Below are positions 36,486 to 45,132 of a DNA stretch of 64,000 nucleotides, piece after piece. The notes under the pieces are model-generated. The model saw only the letters and a program-made list of their open reading frames with translations, was not told where the DNA came from and did no database searches. The stretch is taken from assembly GCA_020050435.1 (NCBI GenBank), contig JAGVKQ010000007.1, forward strand, positions 186,001 to 250,000, written 5' to 3'. Made by a program: the position numbers and the translations under genes. Position 1 is the stretch's first letter, and the number at the start of each line of letters is the position of its first letter. Origin of the DNA: Candidatus Caenarcanales bacterium. Lineage in GTDB: Bacteria > Cyanobacteriota > Vampirovibrionia > 2-02-FULL-35-15.

Positions 36486-37082
36486 TTACAGAATTTTACA
36501 GCATTCATTAAAGTCAAGGCGCGGTGATCTTGGGTAAAGCTTACTGGAATCACCATATCCGATATTACAGATGAAGTTAGATTTCCAGCTTGTCCCATGA
36601 AAAAAAGCGGTATCCACTTTTGCATTGTCAAAGCCTGACATTGGACCACAATCAAGTCCAAGTGAGCGTGCAGCAATCATAAAATAAGCGCCTTGTAGGC
36701 TGCCGTTACGAAATGCTGTTGATTCGATCAATGGCTGATTTCCGGCAAACCAGGAACGTGCAGGTGCGTGTGGAAAGAGTTTGGGTAGCTTTTCATAAAA
36801 CTCCATGTCATATGCAATGATTGCACTTACTGGTGCAGTCTTTGTTTTTTCGACATTACCTTCAGCCATGCAAGGAAGTAATTTATCCTTTGCTTCTTTG
36901 GATTTTACAAAAACGATCCTTGCTGGGGATGAATTAGCGCTGGTAGGTCCCCACTTCATGAGGTCATAAATTTGTTGGAGAAGTTCATCGCTTACTGATT
37001 CAGGTAACCAGACAGTATGAGTTCTTGCTTTAGTAAAAATTTGTTCTAATGCTTCTTCTGATACTGATTTAGTTTTAATCAT
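36486..37082 (-). CDS. Nitroreductase-family protein (RutE/malonic semialdehyde reductase type)
   Basis: The 198-residue flavoprotein has [21 protein letters not shown] near the N-terminus, [23 protein letters not shown], then [32 protein letters not shown] and FICNIGYGD. This is the RutE/HadB subfamily of FMN nitroreductases. In E. coli RutE reduces malonic semialdehyde from uracil breakdown, but no other rut gene is here. Its base composition looks richer in GC than its neighbours, which hints at transfer. It is alone and convergent with the DUF1877 gene. Confidence 0.82.
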   Translation of the reverse strand: MIKTKSVSEEALEQIFTKARTHTVWLPESVSDELLQQIYDLMKWGPTSANSSPARIVFVKSKEAKDKLLPCMAEGNVEKTKTAPVSAIIAYDMEFYEKLPKLFPHAPARSWFAGNQPLIESTAFRNGSLQGAYFMIAARSLGLDCGPMSGFDNAKVDTAFFHGTSWKSNFICNIGYGDSSKLYPRSPRLDFNECCKIL

Positions 37083-37158
37083 GATGTTTCCTTCCTATAA
37101 AAGAATCATTTATAGTTTACTGTACGCTATTTTACACTAAAGAAAGATTTTCATATTT

Positions 37159-37194
37159 GTTCGCCACGCTAATACGTTCTTGAAGCTGGCTTAG
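37159..37194 (+). repeat. ssrA-type palindromic repeat, copy A (right half)
   Basis: GTTCGCCACGCTAATACG followed by TTGAAGCTGGCTTAG. This is only the right half of the repeat family described at 50491; no TGGAGACC left part is visible. It lies between the nitroreductase gene and the gene at 37323. Confidence 0.75.
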
Positions 37195-37322
37195 GGTCGA
37201 CTTTGGTTTTATTAGAGCTAATTATAGTATTAAAATACTACGAATTAAAGGCATTTAAGATTTTACTGATAAAAAGATTTATTTTTCCAACTTTATATAT
37301 GTAACAAGGCAGAAAAATAATA

Positions 37323-38171
37323 TTGCAATTAAGAAATATTAAACTTGATTTAAATGGGATTCAAAGACTTGTTGAAGCTACACAATCTAAATTTAATCCT
37401 AAAGATTTAGAACTAGTAAGAACCTCATTAGAAAATTATGAATATGGAAAAGATTTGGGCTATTTACTAAGTCAAGGTGCATGTTTTAAAGTAACTTCTG
37501 GAAATGGAACTTTAACTCTAAAGAATTGGGAAAGAAGAGATAGCTATAAAGGAGTTTGTGGGGAACTTGCTAATTCATTGGGGCTGTCATTAATAAGAAA
37601 TGGAGACTTTAATTCAAAATATGATGTAGTCCTGGCTACAGGATCTCATGCAAAATATTTTCCACACCCATCAATTCATGCATTTTTGCTAATTGCCCCA
37701 AAGGAAATTAATATTAGAAAACAATTAACTGATAACCCTTCGAAATTTCCAGAAGGAGTAATCTTGACTGATCCTTCTATAGGGAAGTTAGAGATTGCGT
37801 CCGAAAATAATAATAAAGATGATGGTTATAAATTATGCATTGCTTCTTTTGATCGTACTTCTTCGTTTGGAGAAGTGGAGATTTCTGCAGGAGATGTTCA
37901 ATTTGACTTAAGGAGGAATTCCCCACACCCAGCAGTAATAGGATTTACAGAAGACTATTTACCGGGGAGTTTTACCGATGCAGAAACTCTTTATGCTGTT
38001 TTTCAAACAAATGATTCTAACCAGATTAAAGATGTTACTTTGGCATCATTTAATCCTTTAACAGGACAGCCTAGTTATATTGATTTATCTACTTTTTCCA
38101 GAGATGAAAAGCAAGTATTAAATCTAAAAAGTTTTTTGGGTAAGTTAAAGGGAGACTTAGGATTGGCTTAG
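37323..38171 (+). CDS. Unknown protein, possibly transglutaminase/papain-like
   Basis: The 282-residue protein (TTG start at 37323) has no signal peptide. The segment YKGVCGELANSLGLSL near residue 80 followed by SIHAFLLIAPKE and GVILTDPSIGKLEI gives a Cys-His-Asp order like transglutaminase-type cysteine enzymes. I consider this a weak inference. The last 15 bases overlap the convergent merR-type gene. It follows repeat copy A. Confidence 0.4.
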   Translation: MQLRNIKLDLNGIQRLVEATQSKFNPKDLELVRTSLENYEYGKDLGYLLSQGACFKVTSGNGTLTLKNWERRDSYKGVCGELANSLGLSLIRNGDFNSKYDVVLATGSHAKYFPHPSIHAFLLIAPKEINIRKQLTDNPSKFPEGVILTDPSIGKLEIASENNNKDDGYKLCIASFDRTSSFGEVEISAGDVQFDLRRNSPHPAVIGFTEDYLPGSFTDAETLYAVFQTNDSNQIKDVTLASFNPLTGQPSYIDLSTFSRDEKQVLNLKSFLGKLKGDLGLA

Positions 38172-38606
38172 TTTTGTTGAAATCTTTACCTTGTCAATCA
38201 TCTTACAAACATTGCCTTCATCTGGCTTACTATCTTCTTCGGGACAGCAGTTTAAAATATATTTCTTTAAATCTCTTTCCATTAATTTTAAATCTTTCAC
38301 TTTTTCTCTAAGCTCAGTAATTTTCCTTTGTGCTAAATCTCTAACTTTCGGGCAGGGTGATTTTCCAGAATTTCTTTCTGAAAGAATTAGTTTAATTTCA
38401 TCTAATGAAAATCCAATATTCTGCGCTTTTTTTATAAAAGCAATAAATGAAATATCTTCTTTTTTATAATATCTATATTTCGCTCCGGACTTGCATGTAG
38501 GTTTTAATAGTCCAATTTCTTCATAATATCTTAGGGCACTGACTGCAGTACCAGTAATTTTGGCTATTTCACCTATTTTTAGTAGACCTTTAAGACTATT
38601 TTCCAT
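38157..38606 (-). CDS. MerR-family metal-responsive regulator
   Basis: The 149-residue protein has the MerR winged helix (LLKIGEIAKITGTAVSALRYYEEIGLLKP, YRYYKKEDISFIAFIKKAQNIGFSLDEIKLIL), a dimerisation helix and cysteines at 85 (SPCPKV), 120-121 (NCCPEE) and 134 (NVCKM). This spacing resembles the metal-binding cysteines of MerR/ZntR-type sensors. It is divergent from a small Cys-rich exported peptide whose promoter holds a MerR-type dyad, so that gene is its likely target. Confidence 0.87.
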   Translation of the reverse strand: MENSLKGLLKIGEIAKITGTAVSALRYYEEIGLLKPTCKSGAKYRYYKKEDISFIAFIKKAQNIGFSLDEIKLILSERNSGKSPCPKVRDLAQRKITELREKVKDLKLMERDLKKYILNCCPEEDSKPDEGNVCKMIDKVKISTKLSQS

Positions 38607-38624
38607 TATTTAGGTTTCCCCTTG

Positions 38625-38656
38625 TTGACTCTCAAGTTAGGTTGAGGGTGTACATT
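38625..38656 (+). promoter_or_regulatory. MerR-type promoter and operator
   Basis: TTGACT (38625-38630) is separated from a TACATT or GTACAT box by an over-long 19-20 base spacer. The spacer holds a dyad ACTCTCAA-N6-TTGAGGGT (38628-38649; 7 of 8 paired). Over-long spacers with a central dyad are the hallmark of MerR-activated promoters. It points toward the Cys-rich peptide gene. Confidence 0.82.
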
Positions 38657-38704
38657 ATAATTGTACCCTAATAAACCAGCGTACAAACTAAAAAGGAGAA
38701 CAAT

Positions 38705-38830
38705 ATGAAAAAATATATTTTGCCAGCAGTACTAGGAATTACTCTTATGGTTGGAGGCTTTGCACTGGCAAATGGAAGCTGTCCATGTGGAGCATCCTGT
38801 AACTGTAATCCATGTAACTGCAGTAAATAG
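38705..38830 (+). CDS. Exported Cys-rich (metallothionein-like) small peptide
   Basis: A 41-residue product with a signal peptide (MKKYILPAVLGITLMVGGFA, cleavage probable after ALA-22) and a 19-residue mature part holding six cysteines at 26, 28, 32, 34, 37 and 39 in CxC and CxxC spacing. AAAAGGAG (38691) is a strong ribosome site, and an intrinsic terminator follows. The MerR-type promoter upstream suggests induction by a metal ion. It probably binds metal outside the cytoplasm. I know no named family for it. Confidence 0.75.
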   Translation: MKKYILPAVLGITLMVGGFALANGSCPCGASCNCNPCNCSK

Positions 38831-38839
38831 TTAGATTGA

Positions 38840-38870
38840 GGGCTGGTATTACACCAGCCCTTTTATTTTT
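38840..38870 (+). terminator. Rho-independent terminator of the Cys-rich peptide gene
   Basis: An 8-bp perfect stem GGGCTGGT (38840-38847) with ACCAGCCC (38853-38860), a 5-base loop and a T-rich tail TTTTATTTTT (38861-38870). Confidence 0.93.
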
Positions 38871-38995
38871 AAACTTATAACCTGAAACTGGTTAAGAAGT
38901 AAGATTAAGGTGAAATCCTTAAGAAGATTTAACTTTTAGCACTTGTTTTTTTATAAGCTTTTTTTTCATAATTGAAATAAAGAGTTTTTTAAATA

Positions 38996-40090
38996 ATGAG
39001 AATTTCTAAACTAACCTTATACAGAGGAAGTCCTATTGAGCAAGCTTTATTAAAACAGGAGCTTCAAAGATTATCTGCTGTAAATTCTGTATCTAATCAA
39101 AATGGATTAGAAAACCGTAAATTGGTTGAACATGGTGCATTAGAAGGACAAGTAGCTATTGATCCTAGGGTGGTTAACGATTCTCCTCAATTAGGAAATT
39201 TAAGTCAAGCTGTTCCTAGATTAATTACTTCTGTCTGTGCTAAAGAAGGAGCATCAGGGTCTGCCGTATGTATTCATCCTTCAGGTTTATTTCTTTCAGC
39301 TAATCATACTACGGAAAAATATCACTTGGGTGTTAGAGAATTATTAGATGAAATGGGACCTTATGGAGGAGGATTTCCTAGAAATCCTTTTGATCCTAAA
39401 TCATATTCAATGAGAAGTACCTTACATGCAAATATTCCCATTATAAATAAAGGGAATGTACGTGTTCATTCTGTTCCACTTCAATTGCTTGACTATGATC
39501 CTAATTTAGATATTTCAATATTACAAGCCATGAACTTGCCATTTACTACAAGAATATTTACCAGTGTTGAATTATCAGATAGATCACCGAATCCAGGAGA
39601 TAAGACATTTAAAGTGGGACATACTTTTGGGAGTGTTGTTAACTTAGTTGCTCAGGGTGAAGTAAAAAATATTAATTCATCAGATGTAAATGGCGATATT
39701 CACATTACATCTAAAGGTGATCAAGGTGATTCAGGTGGTGGGGTTTTTGATGAAGATGCAAAATTAACAGCAATTCTTCACTTGAAAAGTCGTAAAATAG
39801 CAGATCATTTAATAGGTGCAAGTGTTACAGGACAAATAGAACCTTACTTAAGAGAAGTATTAGGGATTGATAATTATAAAAGAATTGTTGACAAAGCAGA
39901 TTTGAAAATAGATAAGGCAGAACTTAGAAGAAGAAACCCTGGAGAAAAAGAAGCTATAGAAATACCAAGCTGTAGACCACCCATGCTTACCTTAAGGGAA
40001 ACAGGGGTTGTATTACAGCAGCTTGTGTATGATTTGATATATTTGGGAGATTATAATGTTAGGCGATTTTTAGAAAGATTCAGAAAATAA
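38996..40090 (+). CDS. Chymotrypsin-fold serine protease
   Basis: The 364-residue protein has the catalytic triad in order: His about 104 (GLFLSANHTTEKYH), Asp about 172 (YDPNLDISILQA) and Ser about 246 (SKGDQGDSGGGVFDED). The GDSGG motif is textbook. It has no signal peptide and no PDZ domain; about 70 residues of unknown type precede and 90 follow the protease core. It begins an accessory cassette closed by repeat copy B, 10 bases after its stop. A CATAAT box lies at 38967. Confidence 0.78.
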   Translation: MRISKLTLYRGSPIEQALLKQELQRLSAVNSVSNQNGLENRKLVEHGALEGQVAIDPRVVNDSPQLGNLSQAVPRLITSVCAKEGASGSAVCIHPSGLFLSANHTTEKYHLGVRELLDEMGPYGGGFPRNPFDPKSYSMRSTLHANIPIINKGNVRVHSVPLQLLDYDPNLDISILQAMNLPFTTRIFTSVELSDRSPNPGDKTFKVGHTFGSVVNLVAQGEVKNINSSDVNGDIHITSKGDQGDSGGGVFDEDAKLTAILHLKSRKIADHLIGASVTGQIEPYLREVLGIDNYKRIVDKADLKIDKAELRRRNPGEKEAIEIPSCRPPMLTLRETGVVLQQLVYDLIYLGDYNVRRFLERFRK

Positions 40091-40100
40091 TAATTTCATA

Positions 40101-40200
40101 TTACCGTGAAAAATTGGTGGAGACCTGGTTTTACTCACAGAAAATGTAATGTAGGTGAGGCACGAAGTTTGCCACGGTATTACGTTTTTAAAAGTGGTAA
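40101..40200 (+). repeat. ssrA-type palindromic repeat, copy B
   Basis: Long form of the repeat: GGTGGAGACCTGGTTTTACTCAC, then GAAAATGTAATGTAGGTGAG, then CACGAAGTTTGCCACGGTATTACG. CTCAC and GTGAG form an inner stem. It starts 10 bases after the protease stop. Its right end provides the last codons and stop of the convergent P-type ATPase (stop at 40180-40182). Confidence 0.85.
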
Positions 40201-42069
40201 ATCTATTTCTACTTTGCCCCCTAATGTCATGCGTAAGGCATTAATGATAGCTAATATATCAATTGCTTCCTGTAAAAGTGCACCCATAACAGGTGTTATA
40301 AACCCACTTGCAGCAAATCCCATACCAATGATGCTTAAAATCATGCCACCTCCAGCACTTTGCAAAGCAATTTGACGCATGGATTTGCTTATGTGGATTA
40401 GCTCGTCTACTTTAATTAGTGAATTATCCATGATAACTGCACCTGCAGCTTCTGCTGTAATATTGCTATTTTGTCCAAAAGCAATGCCTACAGTTGCAAC
40501 AGCAAGAGCTGGTGCATCATTTATTCCATCTCCCATAAAAAGTGTTGGGGCTTTCTTAGTTTCTGACTGTACAATAGCAAGTTTTTGTTCAGGACTTTGT
40601 GAGGCTAACACTTCTGTAATGTCAAGCAACTTAGCGAGGTAGCTTACCTCAGATTCCCTATCGCCAGAAACTAGCATTATTTTTTGGAATTGATGAGAAG
40701 GTTTAAGATGACTAATGAAAGACTTTCCTTCTTTACGGGGAGCATCACGAAAATGAAATGTTGCAGCATAGCAATCATCTTCTAAGACCATACATTCTAA
40801 TCCAGGTGATATAGGTGGGAGTATAGTTTCTATTTTAGGATTAATTTTTAGCAGGCTTTTACGATGCGTAATAGTAATGGTATGGTTTTCTACCTTGCCT
40901 GTTAATCCTTGACCAGGTTTTTCAGAAACACTAGTGGCTTGAAGAAGTGGAAGATTTAATTTTTGAGAAGCCTGAATAATGGCACTTGCTAGTGGATGTT
41001 TAGAATAACGCTCAATACTTGCTGTTCTTTGTAAAACATCTTCTTTTTTAATTCCTTCTGCTGGAATTATTTCTGTCAATTCTGGCTGCCCATAAGTAAG
41101 TGTGCCAGTTTTATCAAAGATGGCTGTGCGACAAGTAGGCAGACGCTCTAACACAGTGGGATCTTTAATAATAATTCCCCGTTTGGCTGCCATTGAAATA
41201 GCACTAATTATAGTAATGGGAATAGCAATTAGTAATGGACATGGTGTTGCAACTACAAGCACAGAAAGAAATTTTGTTAAATCACCAGTTAAAAACCATG
41301 TGACCAAAGCAAATATAAATGCAATTGGCACAAATACTATAGCAATCTGATCGCCTAAACGACGCATGGTTGGTCGCTTCTGCTCAGCTTCTTGCATAAC
41401 CTGCATAATGCTTGCATAGCGTGAGTCAGCGGGAAGTCTCTCAGCTTGTACTATTAAAACAGATTCACCATTAATAGCCCCTGAAAGCACTTTTGTTCCT
41501 GGTGCTTTTGAAACTCGATAAGGTTCACCAGTAAGATAAGATTCATCCATTGAGCTTTGTCCCTCAATTACTACACCATCTACTGTTGCTGTTTCATGTG
41601 GATAAATCACAATGACATCATTGATCTGAACATTTGATAGCAAAATCTCTTCAATTTTTTCGCCTTGTTTACGATGAGCATTAGATGGCATACGTTGTGA
41701 TAATGCAAGTAAAACAGATGAAGCCTTACGTTTAGCATAATCTTCTAATACCTGCCCGCTAGATAGCATTAATATAATTAATACAGCTGCTAAATATTCT
41801 CCTAGGACTACAGCTGTTATCAAGGCTAGCGCTGCTAAGAGATCTGCTCCAAAGTTACCTTGAAATAATTTTCGCAAAATTTGAAATATTAATGGTAGTC
41901 CACCTGTAGCTATAACTATAAAAAGTGGTATGTCATGCAGAGAATAACCTGCTATAGAAGATAGGTGAAAAAAACTCAGTGCTAAATTTAATACAATTGC
42001 TAATATACTTGCAATAAATAAAACCGTTTGCCATTGATAAGTAACTTTATGTGACTTTGTTTTTTGCAT
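40180..42069 (-). CDS. Heavy-metal P1B-type ATPase with TPCP motif
   Basis: The 629-residue transporter has the actuator motif (SSMDESYLTGEP), the phosphorylation site (IFDKTGTLTYGQPELTE, Asp about 318), the HP motif (YSKHPLASAI) and MGDGINDAPALAVATVGIAFG. The membrane metal site reads VVATPCPLLIAIP, a TPCP variant instead of CPC or SPC, so the metal is uncertain. There is no N-terminal HMA domain. It is the last gene of a four-gene minus-strand operon, 14 bases after the beta-CASP gene. Its stop codon lies inside repeat copy B. Confidence 0.87.
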   Translation of the reverse strand: MQKTKSHKVTYQWQTVLFIASILAIVLNLALSFFHLSSIAGYSLHDIPLFIVIATGGLPLIFQILRKLFQGNFGADLLAALALITAVVLGEYLAAVLIILMLSSGQVLEDYAKRKASSVLLALSQRMPSNAHRKQGEKIEEILLSNVQINDVIVIYPHETATVDGVVIEGQSSMDESYLTGEPYRVSKAPGTKVLSGAINGESVLIVQAERLPADSRYASIMQVMQEAEQKRPTMRRLGDQIAIVFVPIAFIFALVTWFLTGDLTKFLSVLVVATPCPLLIAIPITIISAISMAAKRGIIIKDPTVLERLPTCRTAIFDKTGTLTYGQPELTEIIPAEGIKKEDVLQRTASIERYSKHPLASAIIQASQKLNLPLLQATSVSEKPGQGLTGKVENHTITITHRKSLLKINPKIETILPPISPGLECMVLEDDCYAATFHFRDAPRKEGKSFISHLKPSHQFQKIMLVSGDRESEVSYLAKLLDITEVLASQSPEQKLAIVQSETKKAPTLFMGDGINDAPALAVATVGIAFGQNSNITAEAAGAVIMDNSLIKVDELIHISKSMRQIALQSAGGGMILSIIGMGFAASGFITPVMGALLQEAIDILAIINALRMTLGGKVEIDLPLLKT

Positions 42070-42083
42070 TTAATTGTTTCTAG

Positions 42084-43493
42084 CTAAATGGTATAACTTT
42101 CATGCAATGCCGGGATCCTCACATTGTTTCCTTTAGCTTTTAACTTACCAGCAAAACTAGCCATAGCTTCAGGAGCACCATGAACTAAAAAAGTAGTTTC
42201 TGGTTTACCAATATTTTTATGCCACTGAAGTAATTCATTGGTCCCAGCATGGGATGAAAATCCATTTATTGTATAAACTTTTGCACGTACACTTATTTCT
42301 TCTCCATATAAATATATTGTTTTTGCACCATCTATTATTTTTCTTGCAATTGTTCCTCCTGCTGCAAAGCTTACAAAAATAACACTGCAATCCTCTCTCC
42401 ATAAATTATGCTTTAAGTGCTGGCATATACGCCCACCATTACACATTCCCGAGCCAGCCATAATTACTGCACCACTTTTAATGTTGTTTATTTCTATAGA
42501 TTCAGAAACGTCTCTTGTGAAACTTAGATTTGGTAAAGAAAAAGGGTCTTTGTTCTGTTCGAATATTTTTGCAGACTCTTCGTCATAACATTCAGAATGA
42601 CGCTTATATATTTCAGTGGCTGAAATTGCCATTGGTGAATCAAGAAAGACCTGCATGCTTCGTGGTAATTTACCTTTTTCAACTCCTTCTCTTAGGAAAA
42701 AAAGAAGTTCTTGGGCGCGCTCAAGAGCAAATGTAGGAATATAAACATTGCCACCACGCTTAAAGGTATCATTTATAGCTAAATAAAGTTCACTAACGGA
42801 TCCTTCAATTGATTTATGAGATCTGTCACCATAAGTTGTCTCCATAACTACAATATCTGATTGCGGTAAAGATGCTGGATCACGGATGATTGGTTTGTTT
42901 TTATTACCAATATCCCCCGAAAAAATAATGCTTTTTTTCGAGTTACCATCTCCTATTTCTAAAAATATAGATGCAGCACCAAGTATATGACCTGCATCAA
43001 AGAAGGTTGCTTGAATTCTATTTGAAAGTTTTATTGGTTTTTCATAAGCTGCATTACGCCCAAAATAATCTAATGAATTAAGAACATCTAAAGTAGTGTA
43101 AAGCGGACGACTATGATGCTTGCTTTTTTTACTATGTTTATAGCTTCTTTTAAAATGTTTTGCATTTCTTTTAGCTTCTTCTTCATGTACATGAGCAGAA
43201 TCGAGCATAACAAGTTTTGCTAATTCCCGAGAAGCACTAGTGGTAATGATTTCACCGCGAAATCCTTGTTTAACTAAAAGTGGTATTCTTCCGCAATGAT
43301 CTAAATGAGCATGTGTTAATAAAAGATAATTTATGTCTTTTGCTTTAAATCCAAATGGTTTTAAGTTCTCTTCAGTAAGCCCTTTTCCACCTTGATACAT
43401 GCCACAATCAATTAAAATCTTTATGCTTCCAACTTCTAGTAGATGACATGAACCTGTTACTTCTCTGGCTGCTCCGTGAAATGAAAGCTTCAT
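42084..43493 (-). CDS. Beta-CASP metallo-beta-lactamase-fold ribonuclease-like protein
   Basis: The 469-residue protein has the MBL metal motif LLLTHAHLDHCGRIPLLVKQGF, FDAGHILGAASIFLEI, IIFSGDIGNKNKPI, and the beta-CASP/RMMBL part (TFALERAQELLFFL, MAGSGMCNGGRICQHL, VYTINGFSSHAGTNELLQW). It resembles prokaryotic CPSF-like RNA-processing exonucleases. Its ATG overlaps the stop of the upstream ATPase gene by 4 bases (ATGA), which shows tight translation coupling. Confidence 0.88.
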   Translation of the reverse strand: MKLSFHGAAREVTGSCHLLEVGSIKILIDCGMYQGGKGLTEENLKPFGFKAKDINYLLLTHAHLDHCGRIPLLVKQGFRGEIITTSASRELAKLVMLDSAHVHEEEAKRNAKHFKRSYKHSKKSKHHSRPLYTTLDVLNSLDYFGRNAAYEKPIKLSNRIQATFFDAGHILGAASIFLEIGDGNSKKSIIFSGDIGNKNKPIIRDPASLPQSDIVVMETTYGDRSHKSIEGSVSELYLAINDTFKRGGNVYIPTFALERAQELLFFLREGVEKGKLPRSMQVFLDSPMAISATEIYKRHSECYDEESAKIFEQNKDPFSLPNLSFTRDVSESIEINNIKSGAVIMAGSGMCNGGRICQHLKHNLWREDCSVIFVSFAAGGTIARKIIDGAKTIYLYGEEISVRAKVYTINGFSSHAGTNELLQWHKNIGKPETTFLVHGAPEAMASFAGKLKAKGNNVRIPALHESYTI

Positions 43494-44047
43494 AGTTTAT
43501 TGCCTTTGTTAATATGATTAATAATAAATTGTACTCTTTGTGAAATTGAAGCAACTGGTACTCTTACGACATTATATCCAAGTTCAGTATAGCAATTATA
43601 TAATGCCTCATGAATCTCTTTGGCTTTATTGCTGTTTTCTGTTCTTGCATAATCTATTTCGTATTTGGGCAGTAAATCTAAAATAAATATTCCTTTATAG
43701 CGTATATTCTTACTCATTTCTATTACACCATTAAGATCACCACCACAATCTTTAAGATAAACAATGCTGTCTGGTAAGCCTCTCTCCCAAAAAATTAATT
43801 CTTCTTTAGATGCTTGCATTTCTCTTTCTATTTTAATTCTTAAAATATTTTCTTCAAACTCTTGCTGGTTCCCTCTAATTTGTTCAATAGTCTTACCTTT
43901 ACTAAGTTCATCATCAATTAAAATACGAGCAACTTCAGGGCGAATTAAATAACCTAAAAATGCCAGATGATCAATAGTTTTTGATTTACCAGTTGAAGGT
44001 CCACCAGTTATAATGTACCAATTTGTTTTTTCAATAATATTGTTCAT
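43490..44047 (-). CDS. P-loop NTPase, AAA_28 (NadR kinase-like) type
   Basis: The 185-residue protein has a Walker A motif (NWYIITGGPSTGKSKTIDHLAFLGYLIRPEVARI), EELIFWERGLPDSIVYLKDCGG and KGIFILDLLPKYEIDYART. This is the AAA_28/COG3911 family of predicted small ATPases/kinases. It overlaps both flanking genes by 4 bases, so the three genes form a coupled operon. Its substrate is unknown. Confidence 0.8.
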   Translation of the reverse strand: MNNIIEKTNWYIITGGPSTGKSKTIDHLAFLGYLIRPEVARILIDDELSKGKTIEQIRGNQQEFEENILRIKIEREMQASKEELIFWERGLPDSIVYLKDCGGDLNGVIEMSKNIRYKGIFILDLLPKYEIDYARTENSNKAKEIHEALYNCYTELGYNVVRVPVASISQRVQFIINHINKGNKL

Positions 44048-44754
44048 TTTTCAGCTTGTAAAATTTGATCTGATAACGGTTTACACCTAACATTATGCTT
44101 AATTATCTTTGCTGGGTTCCCTTCTACCATTGTATCTGGAGGAACATTTTCAAGAACAACACTGCCAGGTCTCACTATTGCACCCTCACCTATTGTTAGA
44201 AAAGATGAAATTATCACACAAGGCCCTATTTTTGCTTTTTCTCCAATCTGTACCCCTGGACCAATTTTTACTTCTGCTCCTATATCAGCTTTTTCTCCAA
44301 TAATTACTCCAGGTGAAATAGTCGTAAACCCTCCTATTGATGCACCTTCACCCACATCGATATAACCAAGAATTATTTTTCCATTTTGTTCAAATAAATG
44401 ATTAAAACAATTTACTTTTAAACCAACAGATACACCTCTTCTAAATCGAGTCCAGCCCTCCAGAACTATATCAATTGTTAATTCTGGTGCTATAAAAACA
44501 TCTTCATCAATTACTAGCCCAGCAAGTCTAAATAAAAATTGTTGTAATGCTGATGGAGGTAATAAACTTGCTATCTTTGATATGTAACCACGAAAAATCA
44601 TATGTGATTTTTCGTCTAATCTAAATGATGAAAAGATTGCATTTCTTTTTGCATCTTCGCCTTCCAGTCTCATTACGAAGTATCTACGTGGATGTTTTCT
44701 TCTTTTGTTATTTTCTTTAAGTTCTTGAATTTGCTGATGATACTTTTTAATCAT
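44044..44754 (-). CDS. Left-handed beta-helix (hexapeptide) acyltransferase-like protein
   Basis: The 236-residue protein has about 90 residues of unknown type and then hexapeptide repeats ([ILV]Gx4) from about 120 to 215: VGEGASIGGFTTISPGVIIG, KADIGAEVKIGPGVQIGEKA, VISSFLTIGEGAIVRPGSVV, VPPDTMVEGNPAKIIKHN. The final block is typical of bacterial trimeric acyltransferases. It is the first gene of the operon leading to the P-type ATPase. The acyl donor and acceptor are unknown. Confidence 0.8.
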   Translation of the reverse strand: MIKKYHQQIQELKENNKRRKHPRRYFVMRLEGEDAKRNAIFSSFRLDEKSHMIFRGYISKIASLLPPSALQQFLFRLAGLVIDEDVFIAPELTIDIVLEGWTRFRRGVSVGLKVNCFNHLFEQNGKIILGYIDVGEGASIGGFTTISPGVIIGEKADIGAEVKIGPGVQIGEKAKIGPCVIISSFLTIGEGAIVRPGSVVLENVPPDTMVEGNPAKIIKHNVRCKPLSDQILQAEK

Positions 44755-44993
44755 TAGGCTTAATAACCATACAGTTGCTCCTTATGTTATCAATGGTTTT
44801 ATATTTGTCCATTGAATACCAACAGATTATATCAGACTAGTTTATTTTTTCAAAGATTCTAGACATGAAATTTATTCAATATTTTGCAAAGGATTATTTT
44901 TACTATGAAAGCATTTTTTGTAATGCCTTAATTCATCATCCTTGGTTATGGAATAGGTGAAAAAAACGCAACGAAGTGACCATTAAATAATAT

Positions 44994-45130
44994 TGGGAGA
45001 CCTAGTTAATAAATAAGTTTTAAGTTGCAAGTTTCAAGTAGTAAGGAATTCAGTTCTCCTTGAAACTTGTTACTTATTGCTTGAAACTAGTTAGTTCGCC
45101 ACGCTAATACGCTATTGAAAGTGGCTTAGA
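44994..45130 (+). repeat. ssrA-type palindromic repeat, copy C, with nested insertion
   Basis: TGGGAGACCTAGTTAATAAA, then an inserted palindromic segment (about 45007-45092), then GTTCGCCACGCTAATACG and TTGAAAGTGGCTTAGA. The repeat ends 2 bases before the stop codon of the minus-strand fic gene. The insertion is nearly identical to that in copy F. Confidence 0.88.
45007..45092 (+). repeat. Nested palindromic element (in copy C)
   Basis: About 86 bases inside copy C. CAAGTTTCAAG and CTTGAAACTTG are perfect 11-bp inverted arms around a loop containing GGAATTCAGTTCT. The same sequence occurs at 49140-49225 with one or two changes. Confidence 0.85.
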
Positions 45131-45132
45131 TA

